Below are positions 51,770 through 59,957 of a DNA stretch of 64,000 nt, piece by piece. The stretch comes from Azospirillum canadense (lineage in GTDB: Bacteria; Pseudomonadota; Alphaproteobacteria; Azospirillales; Azospirillaceae). Within the stretch, counting starts at the first letter, position 1, and the number at the start of each line of letters is the position of its first letter. The position numbers and the translations under genes were made by a program. The stretch spans positions 1,848,501-1,912,500 of the forward strand of contig NZ_JAOQNG010000001.1 of assembly GCF_025961225.1 (NCBI RefSeq). Reading direction: 5' to 3'. The notes beneath the pieces are model-generated. The model saw only the letters and a list, made by a program, of their open reading frames with translations, was not told the origin of the DNA and made no database searches.

Positions 51770-53404
51770 TTATCTCCCGCCGTCTTCCAGGGTTGATGCG
51801 TCACCCCCTGGGAATCCCATCTCACGGGCCTTCAGCAGGCGGCGAAGGATCTTGCCGCTGCGGGTGTGCGGCAGGGAGTCCGCAAAGGCGATTTCGCGCG
51901 GTGCCAAGGCGGGGCCGAGCCGGCGGCGGGCGTGCGCGATCAGGTCGCGGGCGAGGCTGTCATCCCCAGCGGATCCGGTCTTCAGTGTTACGAAGGCCTT
52001 CACCGCTTCCCCCGCCACCGGGTCGGGCCGTCCGATCACCGCGGCCTCCGCCACCGCCGGATGTTCCAGCAGGACGCTCTCGACCTCGAATGGACCGACG
52101 AGGTGGCCGGAGGTCTTGATCATGTCGTCGGCCCTCCCGACGAAGCGGAAGCGCCCGTCCGGGTCGCGCCGGGCGAGGTCGCCGCTGCGGTACCAGCCGT
52201 CGTCGGTGAAGCAGGCGCGGCTGTGCGCCTCGTCGTTCAGGTATCCCTGGAACATCGACGGCCAGGGCGGGCGCAGCACCAGTTCCCCAGGCTCGCCCGG
52301 CGGCGCCAGCACCTCCGCCTCGATGCCCGCCACTGGAAAGCCCAACGTGCCCGGAACGACCGGCTGGCCGGGCGGGGTGGCGAGCATGATGGCGCCGGTC
52401 TCCGTCTGCCACCACGTGTCGTGGATGGGCCGGCCGAAGGCGGCCTCGCCCCAGGTCACCGCCTCCGCGTTCAGCGGTTCGCCCACGCTGGCGACGTGGC
52501 GCAGCGCGGAGAGGTCGTGGCGGCGTGGAAGCTCCAGCCCGGCGCGCATCAGCATGCGGATGGCGGTCGGCGTGGTGTACCAGATCGACACCCGCTCCCG
52601 CTCCAGCAGCGCGTACCAGCGGGCGGGGTCGAAGTCGCCCTCATCGGCCACCAGCGTCGCACCGACGGCCAGCGGCGTCAGCAGCCCGTAGACGGTGCCG
52701 GTGACCCAGCCGGGATCGGCCGTGCACCAGAAGACGTCGCCGGGCCTGAGGCCGAGCGCGTCGCGCGCCGTGGCGTGCTGCGCCACGATGGCGCCATGGC
52801 CGTGCAGCGCCCCCTTCGGCGCGCCGGTCGTCCCGCTGGTGAAATGCAGCAACGCCGGATCGTCGGGACCGGTGGGTGCGCAGGGCACAGGCTTCAGCGC
52901 GGCCAAGCGTTCCTCCCAGCCCTCCCCATCGACAAGCAGCGCGTCGAAGGTGTCCGGCAGATCGCCCGGCGCCTTGCGCGTCCACAGGGCCACCGTGGTC
53001 ACCACCGCCCGCGCCCCGGCGAGCGTCAGCCGCAGTTGCAACGGCTCCGGCCCAAAGGCGGCGAAGAGCGGGGCGTGGACGCAGCCGGCCTTCAGCGCGC
53101 CGAGCGCCGCCGCGTAAAGCGCCGGCCGGCGCGGCAGCAGCGATGCCACCACCGCGCCTTTCCCCATCCCAAGCCCGCGCAGCAGGGCGGCGAAGCGCCC
53201 GCTCGCGTCGGACAGATCGGCGTAGGTCAGCGTCGCCGCCGCGCCGTCCCGCCCGGTCCAACGCAGCGCCGTGTGGTGCCCCCACCCTGCCTCCACAGGA
53301 CGGTCCACCGCCGCCCAGGCCATGTTGACGCCGCCCCACGGGCCGGTCAGCGGGACCGCCTCGGCCGCCCAATGGGCCGCCCGATCCGGCGCGGCGGCGG
53401 TCAC
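51770..53404 (-). CDS. AMP-forming acetyl-CoA-synthetase-like enzyme
   Basis: A 544-residue adenylate-forming ligase, shorter than classical Acs at its N-terminus. The ATP loop is LLHFTSGTTGAPKGALHGHG. The TWWQTETGAIMLA segment (Acs-type Trp that favours acetate) and DGWYRSGDLARRDPDGRFRF are intact. The catalytic lysine lies in SLPHTRSGKILRRLLK and is the residue that Pat-type enzymes acetylate to switch off Acs. The GTG start overlaps the stop of the Pat-like gene by four bases (GTGA), so the two are co-translated. Acetate or another short-chain acid is the likely substrate. Confidence 0.86.
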   Translation of the reverse strand: MTAAAPDRAAHWAAEAVPLTGPWGGVNMAWAAVDRPVEAGWGHHTALRWTGRDGAAATLTYADLSDASGRFAALLRGLGMGKGAVVASLLPRRPALYAAALGALKAGCVHAPLFAAFGPEPLQLRLTLAGARAVVTTVALWTRKAPGDLPDTFDALLVDGEGWEERLAALKPVPCAPTGPDDPALLHFTSGTTGAPKGALHGHGAIVAQHATARDALGLRPGDVFWCTADPGWVTGTVYGLLTPLAVGATLVADEGDFDPARWYALLERERVSIWYTTPTAIRMLMRAGLELPRRHDLSALRHVASVGEPLNAEAVTWGEAAFGRPIHDTWWQTETGAIMLATPPGQPVVPGTLGFPVAGIEAEVLAPPGEPGELVLRPPWPSMFQGYLNDEAHSRACFTDDGWYRSGDLARRDPDGRFRFVGRADDMIKTSGHLVGPFEVESVLLEHPAVAEAAVIGRPDPVAGEAVKAFVTLKTGSAGDDSLARDLIAHARRRLGPALAPREIAFADSLPHTRSGKILRRLLKAREMGFPGGDASTLEDGGR

Positions 53405-55704
53405 AGCGCCAATACCACGTGGGTGACGCCGGGATCGTCCGGCGAGCTGCGGCGCTGGAAGCCGAAGGCCTCGCACAGGCGCAGCATGGCGCGGTTCTCG
53501 TGCAGCACCTCCCCATAGACCTCCTTCAGCCCCTTGGCCCGCGCGTGGTCGAGGATGCGCCGCATCAGCACGGGGCCGAGGCCGAGCCCGGCCATGTCGT
53601 GGGCCAGCATGATGGCGAACTCCGCCCGTTCCCCGTCGGCGGCGCGGGCGAGATGCACCACCCCGTGCACCGCCGTCGTGCCGGGCCGGCCGGGGTCGGT
53701 GACCGCCAACCCCATCTCGCGGTCGTAGTCGAGCTGGCTCATCCGCGCGGCGATGCCGTGGCTCAGCTCCTGCTTCTGGCTGAAGAAGCGCAGGCGGATT
53801 TCCGCCGGGGTCAGGCGCTTGAACAGGGCCTTCATGGCCGGCTCGTCCTCCGGCACCAGCGGGCGGACCATCAGGCTGCGCCCATCGGCGAGCGGCAGCG
53901 GCCGCTCCAGCTCCGACGGGTACGGAAGGATCGCGAAGGGCGCGCGCCGCCGCCCGGCCTCGACCAGCCGCACCGATGCCCCGCCGACCACCGGCCCCTC
54001 CGGACCCAGCCGCATGGGGGACAGCGTCAGGTGCGCCACCTCCTCAAGGTCGACGCCGATCTGCGCCACCTTGACCAGCAGCGCCGCCGCCGCGTCACGC
54101 GCCGCGGGCGTCAGCCCCTCCTCCTCGGCGAGGCCGACGGCGGGGACGCGCCGCAGCGCGTCGCAGGCGAGCGTCATGGTCAGCGGCGGCAGCGCCACGG
54201 CCGTCTCGCCCGGCAGGCGGGCGGCGTGGTGGCCGACGGTGATCACCGGGCCGAAATGCCGGTCCTCGCTCAAGCCCACGGCGAGGTCGTGGCCGGGGAC
54301 GGCGTCCACGACTCCCAAGGGTACGCCATAGGCGGCGAGCAGAGCCCGCGCCTCCGCCTCGGTCAGGGCCACGCGCCCAGCCTCCCGCACGGCCGCGACG
54401 ACACGGCGCGCGGCTCCGGCGTCGGGGCGGGCATCCTCCGGCGCCGAGCGCGGGGTTTCGGCCAGAAGCTCCTGGTTGCGGCGGAAGGCCAGCGCGTGCT
54501 GGAAGGCGCGCACCGCGCGATCGGGCGTGTCGAACACCGGGACGCGGTGGCGGGCAAGCTCCGCCGCGGCGTGGTCGGCGTCGCGCTCGCCGAGCCAGCT
54601 GGTCAGCACCGGAGTGCGGCAGTGGGTGTCGATGGCCGACGCGACCGTCCGCGCGACCTCCCCCGCCGGGACCAGCGCGGTCGGCGCGTGCAGCAGAAGA
54701 ACCGCGTCCACCGCCGGGTCCACGCACAGGCGGGACAGGACGGCGGCGTAGGCGCCCCCCTCCGCTCCCTCCCCGAGGTCGAGCGGGTTGGCCAAACCGG
54801 TGGGCATGGCCAAGCGCCCGGCACCTCCGATGGCACCGTCCAGCAGCGCGTCGGCGGCCAGCCGTCCGATCCCGCGCCCGTTGGCGACGATGGCGAGCCG
54901 GTCGCCGCGGATCGGCGCGGCCACGGCCAGCGTCTCCAGCGCGTCGAACAGCTCCTCCAGCGTGAAGACGCGCAGCAAGCCGGCGCGACGAATGGCCGCG
55001 TCGAACACGGCGTCCCCGCCCTCCCCGCGCCCGGTCCGCAGGACGATCACCGGCCGCTGGCGGGCCGCCGCCCGCGCGGCGGATACGAATCGGCGCGCCT
55101 CCGGCGGCCGGTCGAGCACCAGCAGGATGGCGTGGCAGTCGTCCTGCGCGGCGAGATAATCCAGCAGGTCGCCCGGCCCGACGTCCGACGCGTCGCCCGT
55201 CACCGCGATGTGGGAGAATCCGACGGAACGCCGCTGTGCCCAATCGATGACCGCCCCGGCCAGCGTGCCGGACTGCGCCACCAGCGCGACACGGCCGGCC
55301 GGCGGCGGGCGGTGGAAGGCCCCGGCGCAGAAGCGCTTGCCCGGCATGGCGACGCCCAGGCTCCCCGGCCCGAGCAACCGCAGGCCGTGGCCGCGCGCGG
55401 CGTCCTTCAATGCGCGTGCAAGGTCGGGATCGTCGCCGTGTGCGCCGAGCAGGATCGCTGCCTTCGCGCCGCCCTTCCCGGCCTGCGCGACCAGCGCCGG
55501 CAGCCGCTCCGCCCCGGCAGCAATCAGCACCAGTTCGGGCACGGAGGCGAGCCCGCCCAGGGCGGAGGCCTCCACCCGCTGCACGACCCCGCCGTAGCCC
55601 CCGGCGAGGTTGCGGGCCGCGACGCGGGCCAGGGGAGGGTCGCCCTCGGCGACGACCGCCACTCCCTTGGGGCGGAACAGGGCTTCCAAATCGCGCACCG
55701 GCAT
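53401..55704 (-). CDS. Pat-like GNAT protein fused to a degenerate acyl-CoA synthetase
   Basis: A 767-residue fusion. The N-terminal part is like an ADP-forming acyl-CoA synthetase (FRPKGVAVVAEG, then VALVAQSGTLAGAVIDWA). About 150 C-terminal residues form a GNAT acetyltransferase (RPLVPEDEPAMKALF, FAIMLAHDMAGLGLGPVLMRRIL). Enzymes of this form (Pat/YfiQ) acetylate Acs. Compared with E. coli Pat as I know it, the segment with SHTG or its NTTAG equivalent is gone, and roughly 80 residues of the ATP-grasp core are missing before HFGPVITVG. It can hardly make acyl-CoA and is probably a regulatory acetyltransferase for the Acs-like enzyme it precedes. Confidence 0.85.
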   Translation of the reverse strand: MPVRDLEALFRPKGVAVVAEGDPPLARVAARNLAGGYGGVVQRVEASALGGLASVPELVLIAAGAERLPALVAQAGKGGAKAAILLGAHGDDPDLARALKDAARGHGLRLLGPGSLGVAMPGKRFCAGAFHRPPPAGRVALVAQSGTLAGAVIDWAQRRSVGFSHIAVTGDASDVGPGDLLDYLAAQDDCHAILLVLDRPPEARRFVSAARAAARQRPVIVLRTGRGEGGDAVFDAAIRRAGLLRVFTLEELFDALETLAVAAPIRGDRLAIVANGRGIGRLAADALLDGAIGGAGRLAMPTGLANPLDLGEGAEGGAYAAVLSRLCVDPAVDAVLLLHAPTALVPAGEVARTVASAIDTHCRTPVLTSWLGERDADHAAAELARHRVPVFDTPDRAVRAFQHALAFRRNQELLAETPRSAPEDARPDAGAARRVVAAVREAGRVALTEAEARALLAAYGVPLGVVDAVPGHDLAVGLSEDRHFGPVITVGHHAARLPGETAVALPPLTMTLACDALRRVPAVGLAEEEGLTPAARDAAAALLVKVAQIGVDLEEVAHLTLSPMRLGPEGPVVGGASVRLVEAGRRRAPFAILPYPSELERPLPLADGRSLMVRPLVPEDEPAMKALFKRLTPAEIRLRFFSQKQELSHGIAARMSQLDYDREMGLAVTDPGRPGTTAVHGVVHLARAADGERAEFAIMLAHDMAGLGLGPVLMRRILDHARAKGLKEVYGEVLHENRAMLRLCEAFGFQRRSSPDDPGVTHVVLAL

Positions 55705-55899
55705 GCGGTTTCACTCCCCCTGCGGCTCTCACACGCCTTGCCTTTTGCCGGGTGCCCGGTCAGTTTGCCGGCCATAGCGTTGGGCCGACGGGTGCGATGG
55801 CTTTTCAGGTATGATGCCTCGGAGTTGCGGACAACGGAAGCTGAGGCAGCGGAAGCCGGGCCGACGGATGCGGGATCAGGACAGTCGGGAGGACAAGCC

Positions 55900-56187
55900 A
55901 TGACCGGAATCGATACGGATCGGATCGAACGGGCGGTGCTGGACTGCCTCGGCGCGGTGGCGCCCGACGCCGACCTGGCGGCGCTGGCCCCCGACCGGCC
56001 ATTCCGCGACCAGTTCGAATTCGATTCCGTGGATTTCCTGAACTTTGTCATGAAGCTGGAGATCGCCCTGAACGTCCGCGTGCCGGAACTGGACTACCCG
56101 CTGCTGGCCACGCTGGACGGCTGCCGGTCCTATCTGGCGAAGGCGCTGGCCCACGACCCGGCGCAGCCCGGTTCCGCCCAGCCCTGA
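55900..56187 (+). CDS. Acyl carrier protein
   Basis: A 95-residue carrier protein. The phosphopantetheine site is Ser43 in [12 protein letters not shown], followed by the acidic helix [18 protein letters not shown]. It differs clearly from the housekeeping AcpP of fatty acid synthesis (DSLDTVE type). GGGAGGAC precedes the ATG. The gene is divergent from the Pat-like/Acs-like pair, suggesting that the ligase, acetyltransferase and carrier form one small acyl-activation module. Confidence 0.85.
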   Translation: MTGIDTDRIERAVLDCLGAVAPDADLAALAPDRPFRDQFEFDSVDFLNFVMKLEIALNVRVPELDYPLLATLDGCRSYLAKALAHDPAQPGSAQP

Positions 56188-56272
56188 CGGTGGCGATTTC
56201 GCGGGTTGGGGGCGCGGGCGCGGCGTGATATGGGAAGGCGCCTTTCCGACAGCCCTTTCGAGGACACCGCCC

Positions 56273-56926
56273 ATGCGCCCGGTCAAGATCGCCCCGTCCA
56301 TCCTCTCCGCCGACTTCGCCCGGCTGGGCGAGGAAGTGCGCGCCATCGACACGGCGGGCGCCGACTACATCCACATCGACGTGATGGACGGCCATTTCGT
56401 GCCCAACATCACCATTGGCCCGGCGGTGGTGAAGGCCCTGCGGCCGCACACGGCGAAGCCCTTCGACGTGCATCTGATGATCGCGCCGGTGGACCCCTAC
56501 GTGACGGCCTTCGCGGAAGCCGGGGCCGACATCATCACCTTCCATCCGGAGGCCGGGGCGCATGTGCACCGGACCATCCAGCTGATCAAGTCGCTGGGCA
56601 AGAAGGCCGGCATCTCGCTGAACCCGGCGACCCCGCTTGAGGTCGTGGACTACATCCTGGAAGACCTCGACCTCGTCCTGGTGATGACGGTCAACCCCGG
56701 CTTCGGCGGGCAGAGCTTCATCCAGAGCCAGCTGCCGAAGATCCGCGAACTGCGCCGCCGCATCGACGCGCTGGGCAAGCCGATCGACCTGGAAGTGGAC
56801 GGCGGCATCAACGCCGAGACCGCTCGCATCGCCATCGAGGCGGGCGCCGACGTGCTGGTCGCCGGCACCGCCACCTTCACCGGCGGCGCGCAGCACTACG
56901 CCGAGAACATCCGCAAGCTGCGTTGA
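56273..56926 (+). CDS. rpe: Ribulose-phosphate 3-epimerase
   Basis: A 217-residue TIM-barrel epimerase interconverting ribulose 5-phosphate and xylulose 5-phosphate. Signatures are [18 protein letters not shown], the metal-site [42 protein letters not shown] and [11 protein letters not shown]. The ATG at 56273 is chosen by family alignment. It stands alone between the ACP gene and a palindromic repeat. Confidence 0.96.
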   Translation: MRPVKIAPSILSADFARLGEEVRAIDTAGADYIHIDVMDGHFVPNITIGPAVVKALRPHTAKPFDVHLMIAPVDPYVTAFAEAGADIITFHPEAGAHVHRTIQLIKSLGKKAGISLNPATPLEVVDYILEDLDLVLVMTVNPGFGGQSFIQSQLPKIRELRRRIDALGKPIDLEVDGGINAETARIAIEAGADVLVAGTATFTGGAQHYAENIRKLR

Positions 56927-56942
56927 CGAGACGATAACGGAG

Positions 56943-57029
56943 TCACCACAGAGACACGGAGACACAGAGGTTTTCCGGAGAGCCGTCGGCTGTCGGAATT
57001 CACTCTGCGTCTCTGTGCCTCCGTGGTGA
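56943..57029. repeat. Palindromic repeat with CACGGAG/CACAGAG units, copy 3
   Basis: The left arm (56943-56969, starting TCACCACAGAGACACGGAG) is mirrored by the right arm (57003-57029, ending CCTCCGTGGTGA). Architecture and unit length are like copies 1 and 2, but the units read CACGGAG and CACAGAG instead of CACCAAG. It separates the convergent rpe and DUF4142 genes. Confidence 0.7.
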
Positions 57030-57043
57030 AAATCCTCGGAAGG

Positions 57044-57700
57044 TTACTGCGACGCCGTCGGCACGCCGGAGCCCGCCAGCGCCTGGGCGTGCTGAAGGTG
57101 CTGTTCCAGCATCGGCAGCGACTGCGCCGCGTACTCGCGATAGGGCTGCATGCCCGGGTCGCTGGAGGTGCGCGCCGCCTCATACAGGCGGATCGTTTCC
57201 TGGTGGGCCAGGATCTGGTTGACCAGGTACTGGCGGTCGAAGTCGCGGCCCGACAGCGGCTGCAACTGCGTGATCATCTGCTCCTGCTGGCCGGTCATCA
57301 TGGGCGCCGGGTTGCTGCCGTTGGCGCGGGCCAGCGCCATCAGCCGCTGGTTGCCCGTCGTGTGGTCCTGGACCATCTGGCGGGCGAAAGCCCGGATGCC
57401 GTCCTGGTTGGAGCGGTCCATGGCCAGACGGCTGGACTCCACCTCGAAAAGGCCGCTGGCCGCGGCCTGCTGCGCGAAGCTGTCGGCGGTGGAAGCCTCG
57501 CCGAGCGTCCGGACCTTGCCGGCAAGCGACGAGCTTGGGTCGGCGATGCCCCTGGCGGCACCTTCCTGCAACAGCTGTTCACCGTTGACGCTGGGCCGCG
57601 CGGCCGGCGGTGCGGTCTGTGCCTGCGCGGCGGCGCCGACGGCGGACACGGACAGAGCCACGAAGGCGGCGGCCAGAGTCTTGGCGTGGTTGCGATTCAT
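57044..57700 (-). CDS. Periplasmic DUF4142 protein
   Basis: A 218-residue precursor with a signal peptide (cut near AAAQAQ). The mature part is a long four-helix bundle typical of DUF4142 (ferritin-like in shape): ASTADSFAQQAAASGLFEVE, AFARQMVQDHTTGNQRLMAL and FDRQYLVNQILAHQETIRLYE. The biochemical role is unknown. In alphaproteobacteria such genes often belong to the general stress regulon. That fits the GGAACC-N16-TGTT promoter motif about 60 bases upstream. Confidence 0.87.
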   Translation of the reverse strand: MNRNHAKTLAAAFVALSVSAVGAAAQAQTAPPAARPSVNGEQLLQEGAARGIADPSSSLAGKVRTLGEASTADSFAQQAAASGLFEVESSRLAMDRSNQDGIRAFARQMVQDHTTGNQRLMALARANGSNPAPMMTGQQEQMITQLQPLSGRDFDRQYLVNQILAHQETIRLYEAARTSSDPGMQPYREYAAQSLPMLEQHLQHAQALAGSGVPTASQ

Positions 57701-57742
57701 GCGGCGTTTCCCTTGCTGAGGACCATTCGGGTTTGGCCCGAC

Positions 57743-57768
57743 AACATGGGGTCATCCGCAAAGGTTCC
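57743..57768 (-). promoter_or_regulatory. Sigma-EcfG-type promoter of the DUF4142 gene
   Basis: On the minus strand GGAACC (57768-57763) is followed after 16 bases by TGTT (57746-57743), a near-perfect general stress promoter. The start point would be about 36 bases before the DUF4142 start codon. Confidence 0.68.
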
Positions 57769-57780
57769 CCCATTCGGGCA

Positions 57781-57805
57781 GAACCAAATCGTCGCCGTGG
57801 GCGTT
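57781..57805 (+). promoter_or_regulatory. Sigma-EcfG-type promoter of the GlsB/YeaQ gene
   Basis: AGAACC (57780-57785) and CGTT (57802-57805) with 16 bases between. It departs from consensus only in the first base. The start point near 57812 gives a leader of about 37 bases. Together with the opposite-strand motif it forms a back-to-back promoter pair. Confidence 0.58.
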
Positions 57806-57848
57806 ATGGAGCCGTGGGAAGGGTCCCGCAACAGCAGGGAGAGAGGTT

Positions 57849-58106
57849 ATGGGTATCCTTTGGACGATCATCATCGGCTTCCTGGCCGGCATCGTCGCCA
57901 AGTTCATGATGCCCGGACGTGATCCGGGCGGTTTCATCATCACGACGCTTCTCGGCATCGCCGGTGCGTTCGTCGCCACCTATCTCGGCCAGGCGGTCGG
58001 CTGGTATCGGGCCGGCGAAGGGGCCGGCTTCATCGGCGCGATCGTCGGTGCCATCGTCATCCTGGCCATCTACCGCATGGTCGTCGGCCGCCGCACGACG
58101 GTTTGA
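57849..58106 (+). CDS. GlsB/YeaQ/YmgE-family stress membrane protein
   Basis: An 85-residue membrane protein with three Gly-rich helices: IIIGFLAGIVAKFMMPG, GGFIITTLLGIAGAFVATYLG and IGAIVGAIVILAIYRMVVG. The family is stress-induced in many bacteria, with no known activity. GGGAGAGG precedes the ATG. It is divergent from the DUF4142 gene and shares a promoter space with it. Confidence 0.92.
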   Translation: MGILWTIIIGFLAGIVAKFMMPGRDPGGFIITTLLGIAGAFVATYLGQAVGWYRAGEGAGFIGAIVGAIVILAIYRMVVGRRTTV

Positions 58107-58117
58107 TCTGTGATCTG

Positions 58118-58300
58118 AAGCCCTTCTCCCCTTGGGGGCTCGGAGCCGTCCGCGTCAGCGGATGGGCGCCGAAGGCGACCAGAGGCGAAGAGGGGTTGGG
58201 ATGAGGGGTCGTTACGCCCGGCAGGGCGGACATGAATGCCGTCCAGCTACGCTGGCGCCACCCTCACCCCAACCCCTCTTCTCTCAGGCGAGAGGGGCTA
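58118..58300. repeat. C/G-rich palindromic element downstream of the GlsB gene
   Basis: CCCTTCTCCCC near 58120 and AGAGGGGTTGGGATGAGGG (from about 58189) pair with each other and with the later CCCTCACCCCAACCCCTCTT (from about 58261). This makes a large, partly repetitive fold of about 180 bases. It belongs with the elements at 14816 and 38332. It fills the gap between the convergent GlsB and phyR genes. Confidence 0.6.
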
Positions 58301-58330
58301 TACAACGTGCAGACGACGTGCAGACAAAAA

Positions 58331-58354
58331 GAGGGCGGCCCGCGGGCCGCCCTC
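58331..58354 (-). terminator. Intrinsic terminator of phyR
   Basis: A perfect 24-base palindrome (GAGGGCGGCCCG and its inverse), followed on the minus strand by TTTTTGTCT. It lies 27 bases after the phyR stop codon. Confidence 0.8.
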
Positions 58355-58380
58355 TCTTCATGTTGTCTTGACCGTTTCCG

Positions 58381-59160
58381 TCAGGCCAACGCCACCGGCG
58401 TCGGCATGAACACGGCGCGGGAGATGGCCGCGCGGATCGCGTCGTTGGTGAAGGGCTTTCGCACGATCTGGCCCAGGTGGCGGGCGTCCGCCTCCTCCAG
58501 GTCGCCGTCGAAGGCCGTGACAAAAATGGTCCGCATGGAGCGTTTCTGACGCAGCCGACGGGCGACCTCCACCCCGCTGCCGCCGTCGGCCAAGCGCACG
58601 TCGAGCAGCGCCAGCGTCGGCTTTTCCACCTCCAGCAGCTCCAGCGCCTCCTGCTCGTTGTTGGCGGTGCCGCAGACGACGTGGCCCATGTCGGTGACCA
58701 GTTCGCCGATCTCCATCGCCAGGACGGGGTTGTCCTCGACCACCAGCACGCGCTGCGTCAGGGCGTTGCGCACCTTGTCGCGGGCGACGGTCAGCCGTTC
58801 CTGGGCATCGGCGGTGGAAATGGCCAGGACCTGCGCCGCCTCGGGCACCGACAGGCCTTCCAGGGTGATGAGAAGGTACATGCGCCGCTCCCCCTCCGGG
58901 AGGGAGGCGAGCGCCCGTTCGATGGGATGGGGCGATGGCGCCGGACGCCCTTCGCCTTCATCGTCGAACAGCAGGTTCAACAGGGCGTAGAGCGGCACCC
59001 GCGCCCCTTTTTCCAGCCCGAACCGCGACGGCGCCATCACCGCGACCTCGACGCAGCGGGTGACCAGGTCATCCCCGCGGTCGGTCGCTCCCGTCAAGGC
59101 GCGCGCGTAGCGGCGCAGGTAGGGCAGATGATCGTACAGTTGGCGTGCGTAGACTCGCAT
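58381..59160 (-). CDS. phyR: General stress response regulator PhyR
   Basis: A 259-residue regulator of the PhyR type. The first 130 residues resemble a region 2/region 4 ECF sigma factor (HLPYLRRYARALTGATDRGD, then ALASLPEGERRMYLLITLEG and LSVPEAAQVLAIS). A receiver follows (RVLVVEDNPVLAMEI, phospho-acceptor Asp187 in ALLDVRLADG, and VRKPFTND). On phosphorylation PhyR binds the anti-sigma factor NepR and frees sigma-EcfG. Normally nepR and ecfG lie next to phyR, but neither is seen here. Four candidate EcfG promoters occur in the window. Confidence 0.94.
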   Translation of the reverse strand: MRVYARQLYDHLPYLRRYARALTGATDRGDDLVTRCVEVAVMAPSRFGLEKGARVPLYALLNLLFDDEGEGRPAPSPHPIERALASLPEGERRMYLLITLEGLSVPEAAQVLAISTADAQERLTVARDKVRNALTQRVLVVEDNPVLAMEIGELVTDMGHVVCGTANNEQEALELLEVEKPTLALLDVRLADGGSGVEVARRLRQKRSMRTIFVTAFDGDLEEADARHLGQIVRKPFTNDAIRAAISRAVFMPTPVALA

Positions 59161-59366
59161 GACCCGTTCTTCCGCGCCGTTCGTTGGCCCCCGCTGGACC
59201 CCGGCGCCCCATGCGCCGGACCAGGTCGGGGCTTGGCAACTTTAATCAACTGTTAACACTCTGAAACACTAACACGGCCGTCCCCGACCGGCGAACCGAA
59301 AAAAAGCTAAGTCCCCCTTCCCCCGTTGGCAGAGGCGTGGACGGGGCCAAAAGTGCAAACCGGCGG

Positions 59367-59957
59367 TCAGCGCGCCTTTTCCCGCTGCTGGCGCGACCGC
59401 CACTGCCACGGCTTCTCCACCTTGCCGGACCACAGGCCAAGGCGCCGGCTCTGCGCGAACGCCTCCCCCGAGGCGTAGGCCGGCGACAGGCTGCTGTAGG
59501 AGAAGGCCCATCCCCGCGACACCATTGCCGCTCCCAGGTCGACGCCGCGGACGCGGCATTCGCCCATCCTCTGCCCGGTCCGGTCCTTTTCGGCGATCGT
59601 GCACGAGACCTCCTCGTCCTTGACAAGGCTTTGCAGCACCGCCGTGGCGATGCGGAAGCAGTCCAGTTCGTGGCCGTACCTGTTCTTGCACTTCTGCCCC
59701 TGGTCGGGGGCATCGATGCCCATCAGGCGAACCGACGTGCCGTTCAGCGACAGAAGATCGCCTTCCACGGCAACCGCCCTGCCTTTTAACAACTCATTGG
59801 GCGTGCTGGCGACCTTTCCTTTGGTCGTGCCACGCTGGGCATAAGCCGGTCCGGCACGGCCTACGGACAGCGCGCCGAGGAGCGCCGCCGCAAGGCATAA
59901 GGCTAGGAACCAGCGCCGATCAGAACAGGGCCACTTAGAAAAGCGTCGGGGCGTCAT
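59367..59957 (-). CDS. Thermonuclease (SNase-like) family protein
   Basis: A 196-residue precursor with an N-terminal basic/hydrophobic signal (WFLALCLAAALLGALSVGRA, cut near AYAQ). The SNase-like beta barrel follows: KGRAVAVEGDLLSLNGTSVRLMGIDAPD with its Asp, CRVRGVDLGAAMVSRGWAF, and a basic tail. Two cysteines in QKCKNRYGHELDC may bridge. Nuclease activity in the periplasm is expected from the family but not certain. The start codon lies inside the end of the SRAP gene, a 23-base overlap, so the two may be co-translated. Confidence 0.82.
   Translation of the reverse strand: MTPRRFSKWPCSDRRWFLALCLAAALLGALSVGRAGPAYAQRGTTKGKVASTPNELLKGRAVAVEGDLLSLNGTSVRLMGIDAPDQGQKCKNRYGHELDCFRIATAVLQSLVKDEEVSCTIAEKDRTGQRMGECRVRGVDLGAAMVSRGWAFSYSSLSPAYASGEAFAQSRRLGLWSGKVEKPWQWRSRQQREKAR

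Noticed and set aside
53419..55899. Long plus-strand frame leading into the acyl carrier protein
   Set aside because: Only the last 96 codons are family-like and preceded by a ribosome binding site; the rest is antisense to the Pat-like gene.
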